Assembly: GCF_007565055.1 (NCBI RefSeq)
Contig: NC_044556.1
Coordinates: 131,477,808-131,541,807, forward strand
Direction of reading: 5' to 3'
DNA: 64,000 bases
DNA from: Rhinopithecus roxellana
Taxonomy: Eukaryota > Chordata > Mammalia > Primates > Cercopithecidae
The position numbers and the translations under genes were made by a program. The notes under the pieces were generated by a model. That model was not told the origin of the DNA, made no database searches, and saw nothing but the letters and a program-made list of their open reading frames with translations. This document shows, piece by piece, positions 58,301 to 64,000 of this stretch. The first letter of the stretch is position 1. Each line of letters starts with the position of its first letter.

Positions 58301-58369
58301 GGAGGAATTCACTGCTGGTATTTGTTTGAGAAGCCCTGACTTTTTTCTGTTCCCTTGTTAGAAAGAAAT

Positions 58370-58370
<1 letters not shown>

Positions 58371-58416
<46 letters not shown>
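58371..58416. repeat. T46 homopolymer without an attached Alu or L1 body
   Basis: Forty-six consecutive T residues between AAGAAATG and GGGGTAGCAG. No Alu or L1 sequence follows, and the flanks share no clear target-site duplication. Confidence 0.95.
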
Positions 58417-58417
<1 letters not shown>

Positions 58418-59375
58418 GGGTAGCAGACAATAACATAGTGGAATGGAATCATGATTGTTCCATGTCTCAGAATCTGTATGTTAAGACCCTTGTCAGATAG
58501 CAGGGAAACAGTCATCTTTGGGCAGTTTGTACTGAGAGGGAGAGGAGGCCAGGTGTGAAGGATCGGCGCCTTAATTTTAGCAAGGCTCTGAGCTCCTTGG
58601 AAGGCAAGCTTTGTTTCTACATAAATAGAATGTATTATTATTATTACATCCTCACGTTGTATCAGCGCCAAACACTGGAGTCCTCAATACTGTATTTATT
58701 TCTCTGGGCTTTTGGAGGGGTGGGGAAGAAACGGGACATTTAGGTTGCTAAGTGATTGTGCTTGCTTCTAAAAATAATGAGATTCCCCAGTGGCTCCTTC
58801 TTCTGTGTTTTGCTTAGAGTTAGAGGATGCCAAGGTCAAGTTATAGATGACAGGCTGTGTCTCCAGGTGGCCTCAGGGCATCCTGTTGGGGAAGGACAGG
58901 GTAAACTCTCCCTCTCTGGTCCTCCCACCTGCATCCCCTTAGGGCCCACTACTTTGGGAAATTGCAGGAAAAACTGGGCCTCCCCCCAGGTTTGGATTGA
59001 AGAGCCTCGCCTAGGCAGTCAGCCTCAGTAGTTGCCATGGTGATGGTGGGTGGTTGGTGGGGTGGTGATGCAGCGTTTGGCCTGTGCAGCTGAGGTCCCC
59101 AATGCAGGCTGCTTGGAGCCCAGGCTTCTGAAGCTTTTGACAGTTTGTTTAGGATTCCAGAGGGTCACTCGCTGCAGTGTTGAAATCTTCAGACAGACCC
59201 GTCAGCTCAGCCAGCTGAGTCCTTCATTATTGAATATGCATCTCACACGCCAAATTTTGGCAGGCGCTCATGGAATTAGGAGCTCCACAGCAACCTTGAT
59301 GGGGGAAAGGGTATGCAAAAAAGTTCTATGCCAGGGAGAGGGGCTGGGATCACAGACTCTGAGGACAACAAAAGG
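58417..59375. other. Intron 3 sequence, mainly unique
   Basis: No exon or recognised repeat is seen. An RFX-type X-box-like motif lies at 59031-59044. Confidence 0.45.
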
Positions 59376-59379
59376 CCAG

Positions 59380-60125
59380 AGGCCCTTAAGATTGTTCAGT
59401 TAATCAACACCTTCAACAACATCCCTGACAGCTGGTCACCAAGCTTCTGCTTGGACTCTCCTTGTGATGGGGAGCTCACTACCGGGCAAGGCACACAACT
59501 CCATTGTTGAATAGGTTTTATTTTTTTCCCCTCTCTCCCTCACTTCTTTCATTCCTCCCTCATTCTCTCTATCCTTCCTTCCCCCCTCCTTTCCTTGCAT
59601 CCTTTCATTTTTTTGGCAAAATTCTGGCCCCTTCTAATTTGATTCACTGACTCGAGTTATGCCAAGAAGGAAAGCAGTGTAAACTTTCATCCAAGTGACA
59701 ACCACTTGCCACCCAACAAAACATTCATACTTTTCTCAGCTACTTCTGACATTATTTCAAGACCCCTTATTTCCCCATCCCCCAAATTTCTCCATATTGC
59801 TCTTAAATATGACACCCAGAATGGACCACAGTACTCGACTGGTCTGACCAATGCTGAGGACTTTAGGGTGACACACATGTTTGTGAACAGTCTGAGATGA
59901 TTTTGTAGCCCCCTCCTCACTCCATTGGCTGATACGAAGGCTGTGATTCTCTGTCGTTCCCAGATCTTTTACATATGAGCAGCTGATGCTGGGCTCTACA
60001 TTTTGTACTTTTTTGATTTTGTCATCTAAGCTGTTGATAAACTTGTTGAAATGGACAGAAATGATGATGAAACACCGTGACAAAACTCTAGAGGCCTCCT
60101 TGCAGGTGGAAATTATAGTAGTATT
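59380..60125 (-). mobile_element. L3/CR1-type LINE, 3' part
   Basis: CATCCCTGACAGCTGGTCAC, AAGCTTCTGCTTGGACTCTC, TGATGGGGAGCTCACTACC and CCAGAATGGACCACAGTACT match antisense CR1/L3 sequence. It is collinear with the 63140-63390 segment, so both are taken as one old element on the minus strand. Confidence 0.6.
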
Positions 60126-60201
60126 CATAGCTTTTTTTTTTCCTGTTTTTTTATATCCAACTATCTACTTGTCTATGTAACCAATTAATCACTGGTCTTT
60201 T

Positions 60202-62698
60202 TTTTTTTTTCCTTAGAGTATTCCATTCACATTGTGTGGATGTGCTACAGTTTGTTTATTTATTCAGCAATGGAAGGGCATTTTTTTTGTTTTCCAGTTT
60301 GGGGCAATTATGAATAGAGCTGCTCTAAACATTTTTAAAAAATCTTTACATATTTATAATTTTACTTTAAGTTCTGGGATACATGTGCAGAATGTGCAAG
60401 TTTGTTACATAGGTATACATGTGCCATGGTGGTTTGCTGCACCTATTGACCCATCCTCTAAATTCTCTCCCCTCGACCCCACCCCCCAACAGGCCCCTGT
60501 GTGTGTTGTTCCCCTCCCTGTGTCCATGTGTTCTCATTGTTCCACTCCCACTTATGAGAACATGCGGTATTTGGTTTTCTGTTCCTGTGTTTGCTGAGGA
60601 TGATGGCTTCCAGCTTTATCCATGTCCCTGCAAAGGACATGATCTCATTCCTTTTTATGAATGCATAGTATTCCATGGTGTATATGTACCTTATTTGCTT
60701 TGTCAAGTCTATCATTGATGGGCATTTGGGTTGGTTCCATGACTTTGCCATTGTAAACAGTGCTGCAGTAAACTTATGTGTATATGTGTCTTTATAGTAG
60801 AATGAGTTATATTCCTTTGGGTATATAACCAGTAATGGGATTGCTGGGTCAAATGGTATTTCCAGTTCCAGATCTTTGAGGAATCACCATACTGTCTTCC
60901 ACAATGGTTGAACTAATTTACATTCCCACCAACAGTGTAAAAGCATTCCTATTTCCCCACAGCCTTGCCAGCATCTATTGTTTCTTGACTTTTTAATAAT
61001 CTCCACTCTGACTGGCATGAGATGGTATCTCATTGTGGTTTTGATTTGCGTTCCTCTAATGATCAGTGATGTTGAGCTTTTTTTTTTTTTTTCCATATGT
61101 TTGTTGGCTATGTAAATGTCTTCTTTTGAGTCGTGTCTGTTCATATCCTTTGCCCACTTTTTGATGGGATTTTTTTTTTCTTGTAAATTTGTTTAAGTTC
61201 TTGCAAATTCTGGATATTAGACTTTGTCAGATGGTAGATTGCAAAAATTTTCTCCCATTCTGTAGGTTGCCTGTTTACTCTGATGAGAGTTTCTTTTGCT
61301 GTGCAAAGCTTTTTAGTTTCACTAGATCCCATTTGTCAGTTTTGGCTTTTGTTACCATTGCTTTTGGCATTTTCATCATAAAGTCTTTGCCCATGCCTAT
61401 GTCCTGAATCGTATTGCCTAGATTTTCTTCTAGGGTTTTTATGGTTATAGGTTTACATTTAAGTATTTAATCCATCTTGAGTTAATTTTTGTATAGAGTG
61501 TAAAGAAGGGTCCAGTTTCAGTTTTCTTCATACAGTTAGCTAGTTTTCCCAGCACCATTTATTGAATAGGAGATCCTTTCCCCATTGCTTGTTTTTGTCA
61601 GGTTTGTCAAAGATCAGTTGGTTGTAGAAGTGTGGTGTTATTTCTGAGGTCTCTGTTCTGTTCCATTGGCCTATATATCTGTTTTGATACCCAGTACCAT
61701 GCTGTTTTGGTTACTGTAGCTTTGTAGTATAGTTTGAAGTCAGGTAGTGTGATGCCTCCAGCTTTGTTCTTTTTGCTTAGGATTGTCTTGGCTATACAAG
61801 GTCTTCTTTAATTCCATATGAAATTTAAAGTAGTTTTTTTCTAATTCTGTGAAGAATGTCAATGGTATAGCATTGGGAATGGCATTGAATCTAGGAATTA
61901 CTTTGGGCAGTGTGGCCATTTTCACAATATTGATTCTTCCTATCCATGAAGATGGAATGTTTTTCCATTTGTTTGTATCCTTTCTTATTTCCTTGAGCAG
62001 TGGTTTGTAGTTCTCTTTGAAGAGGTCCTTCATATCCCTTGTTAGCTGTGTTCCTAGGTATTTTATTCTTTTTGTAGTAATTATGAATGGGAGTTCATGA
62101 TTTGGCTCTCTGCTTGTCTATTATTGGTGTATAGGAATGCTTGTGATTTTTGCACATTGATTTTGTATCCTGAGACTTTGCTCAAGTTGCTTATCAGTTT
62201 AAGGAGTTTTTGGGCTGAGATGATGGGGTTTTCTAAATATACAATCGTGTCATCTGCAAACAGAGACAATTTGGCTTCCTCTCTTCCTATGTGAATACGC
62301 TTTATTTCTTTCTCTTGCCTGATTGCCCTGGCCAGAACTTCCAATACTATGTTGAATAGGAGTAGTGAGAGAGGGCATCCCTGTCTTGTACTGGTTTTCA
62401 AAGGGAATGCTTCCAGTTTTTGTCCATTCAGTGTGATATTGGCTATAGGTTTGACATAAATAGTTCTTATTATTTTGAGATAGGTTCCATCAATACCTAG
62501 TTTATTGAGAGTTTTTAGCATGAAGGGCTGTTGAATTTATCAAAGGCCTTTTCTGCATCTATTGAGATAATCATGTGGTTTTTGTCATTGGTTCTGTTTA
62601 TGTGATGGATTATGTTTATTCATTTGCGTATGTTGAACCAGCCTTGCATCCCAGAGATGAAGCCGACTTGATCATGGTGGATAAGTTTTTTAATGTAG
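60202..62698 (-). mobile_element. L1PA-type LINE-1, 5'-truncated, with probable 3' transduction
   Basis: The insertion is bounded by 13-bp target-site duplications TCACTGGTCTTTT (60189-60201 and 62699-62711). On the minus strand it reads: a 5'-truncated ORF2 (reverse transcriptase FADD motif near 62250, several frameshifts and stops), the L1 3' UTR ending near 60345, then about 130 bp of older L1M sequence, then the terminal A tail (60202-60212). The older L1 3' UTR form suggests an earlier L1PA or late L1PB subfamily than the copy at 41.6-43.8 kb. Open frames 62521-62081, 62033-61740, 61332-61141 and 61144-60884 are its fragments. It is inactive. Confidence 0.88.
60213..60345 (-). mobile_element. 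L1M fragment between the L1 body and its terminal tail
   Basis: On the minus strand it reads CTCTATTCATAATTGCCCC and AAACTGGAAAAC, later GTGAATGGAATACTC. This is the ORF2 end of an old L1M. It lies inside the target-site duplications of the younger L1, downstream of that L1's 3' UTR, consistent with transduced flanking sequence. An AATAAATAAA motif occurs about 50 nt before the tail. Confidence 0.75.
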
Positions 62699-62711
62699 TC
62701 ACTGGTCTTTT

Positions 62712-62819
62712 GAGATGATTAATATCATTATCATGATCTTACTGATAAGAAAGCAGAGCACAGAGAGGTAAAATAAGTTGCTCAAGGTCACACAGGCTCT
62801 AAATAGCAAAGTCAGTATT
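62712..62819 (-). mobile_element. MIR SINE fragment, antisense
   Basis: AGAAAGCAGAGCACAGAGAG, TTGCTCAAGGTCACACAG and GTCAGTATTTGAATTTAG are the antisense MIR tail. Confidence 0.78.
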
Positions 62820-62830
62820 TGAATTTAGTG

Positions 62831-63125
62831 TTTTTTGTTGAGATAGGGTTTCACTCTGTCGTGCAGGCTGGAGTGCAGTGGCGAGATCACAGCCCACTGT
62901 AGCCTTGACCTCCTGGGCTCCAGGGATCCATCCCAGCCTCCCTAGTAGCTGGGACTACAGGCACACTCCACCATGCCCAGCTATTTTTTTTAGTTTTATT
63001 TTTTTGTATAGATGAGGTTTTGCCATGTTGCCCAGGCTGGTCTTGAACTCCTGAGTTCAAGTGATCCTCTCACCTCCGCCTCCCAAAGTGCTTGGGTTTA
63101 AAGATGTGAGCCACTGCACCCAGCC
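62831..63125 (-). mobile_element. Alu SINE (J-type), antisense
   Basis: The reversed body ends GAGCCACTGCACCCAGCC. Features such as GCCTTGACCTCCTGGGC and the high divergence suit an old AluJ. The flanks TGAATTTAGTG (62820-62830) and TGAACTTAGTT (63126-63136) are a decayed target-site duplication. Confidence 0.93.
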
Positions 63126-63139
63126 TGAACTTAGTTTTT

Positions 63140-63390
63140 ATTGAGTAATCCATATAATTTTGGAATGATTGTTCAAATGGGACAAACTCACCCAGGGGTT
63201 TTGTCTACCATTGTGTCGGTGTAGCATATGAGATTTTTGTCAAGCAGCTTGCTGAAATCCAGGGTACCATATCTTTAGCATTTTCCTAGTCTGTTTGTCC
63301 AATAACCCATTTAAAAAAAGAAACAAGGTTAGCTTGGATCAGTTTATTCCAATAAATCTCATGCTAATTCCTAATAATAAGAAACAATGC
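63140..63390 (-). mobile_element. L3/CR1-type LINE, reverse transcriptase part
   Basis: On the minus strand the stretch CTGGATTTCAGCAAGCTGCT decays from the conserved leucine-aspartate-phenylalanine-serine-lysine block of CR1-type reverse transcriptases. It lies upstream, in element orientation, of the 59380-60125 segment. Confidence 0.55.
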
Positions 63391-63394
63391 CAAT

Positions 63395-63475
63395 AGTGAT
63401 ACTAATTATCCTCACATTTGCTGAGCCCCAGCCTGTACCAGGCACTGAGCTAAGCTTGTCCAGTGCACTGTTTGA
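63395..63475 (-). mobile_element. MIR SINE fragment, antisense
   Basis: CACATTTGCTGAGCCCCAG and TACCAGGCACTGAGCTAAGC match the antisense MIR start. Confidence 0.6.
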
Positions 63476-63679
63476 TCATCCTGCTTTCTCGTTGCTCATA
63501 CACTGTGTACTGATGTACTGCTGAATTCTCCTGGGATTGACAGCTTACTGGTTATCATTGTAGAGTCTTCTGTTTGGAATCAAGACATTTGCTCAGGTTT
63601 CTAAGGCCTCTGTTTTTATCCCCAGTTTCTTACAAGCTGCTGGTTTGGATGTCTTATCAATGCTGGATCTAAGTGAGCA

Positions 63680-63880
63680 TTTAATTTGGGAGCTGCAGGC
63701 TGGGTTCAAGTCTGGCTCTATGGCAGCTTTTTATCAGTGAAACCAACAGCAGATCACTCAACCTTGAGCTCTGGTCTTCTCCTCTTCCAAATGGGGATAA
63801 TAATCCCTATGCAGAATATTTCCACAGATGCTGAGATGCTCATATAGGAGAATGTTCATGTAAAAGTGCTTCTCAGATTT
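63680..63880 (+). mobile_element. MIR SINE fragment
   Basis: GGGTTCAAGTCTGGCTCTAT, CAGATCACTCAACCTTGAGC and CCAAATGGGGATAATAATCC follow the sense MIR order. Confidence 0.75.
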
Positions 63881-64000
63881 CAAGGTTGCAGACATATTTG
63901 AGTCATTGTTGTTTAAAATGGTTAAGTGTTCCTACTAGTAATATCTCCTATCCAAGTTTCACTTTTAAAAGAATTTGTCCTCCCCCTTTTAGATTTTTAG

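Noticed and set aside
41618..62698. A single large L1 or segmental duplication linking the two L1 blocks
   Set aside because: The two copies share orientation and content, but their 3' UTR forms, truncation points and flanks differ, so they are separate insertions of different age.
63000..64000. Start of exon 4 near the window end
   Set aside because: No sequence encoding the expected S3-S4 region was found. The final TTTTAG is only a pyrimidine-AG string, and no exon can be seen after it.

Overview
This is intronic and exonic DNA from a primate nuclear genome. It covers part of CACNA1E, the gene for the pore-forming alpha-1E subunit of the Cav2.3 (R-type) voltage-gated calcium channel, in sense orientation. 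Only two protein-coding segments can be supported: exon 2 (15606-15711, 106 bp) and exon 3 (16491-16630, 140 bp). Together they encode transmembrane segments S1, S2 and the start of S3 of the first voltage-sensor domain. Exon 1 must lie before the window and exon 4 (rest of S3 and S4) after it, since neither is visible here. The window therefore holds the 3' end of intron 1, all of the 779-bp intron 2, and at least 47 kb of intron 3. Numerous Alu and L1 copies place it in a primate. One young AluY at 25740-26059 carries substitutions I associate with Old World monkey AluY lineages rather than human AluY, so a macaque- or baboon-like species is my best guess.

Layout. 1-15605 is intron 1: old MIR, L2, MER5 and L3/CR1 fragments, two Alus, and long unique stretches. 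It ends in a minor-spliceosome (U12-type) acceptor with terminal AC instead of AG. 15606-16630 holds exon 2, the short intron 2 and exon 3. 16631-64000 is intron 3. Its first part (to about 29 kb) is mostly unique sequence with scattered MIR/L2 and the young AluY. From about 32.6 kb it becomes rich in retroelements: an MLT1 LTR, a complete THE1B LTR element (33555-35838), degenerate L1 pieces (38.6-40.7 kb), a 5'-truncated L1PA copy (41618-43846), an MST/THE1 solo LTR and an L1M split by an MLT1 LTR (50.2-52.2 kb). It ends in a nested pile at 59.4-63.4 kb, where an old L3/CR1 LINE is interrupted by an L1PA copy that seems to carry a 3' transduction, plus a MIR and an Alu.

Both large L1 copies and seven of the eight recognised Alus lie antisense to the gene. 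The THE1B element lies in sense. No second gene, RNA gene, CRISPR array or undescribed coding system was found. The other long reading frames sit in Alu, L1 or THE1B sequence or are chance frames. The most notable biological feature is the AT-AC-type splice acceptor of exon 2. The other observations are structural: three short tandem duplications, a TG repeat close to the exon 3 donor, candidate CTCF and RFX-type sites, and the transposon nesting. Repeat family names come from memory of consensus sequences, not from a database search.
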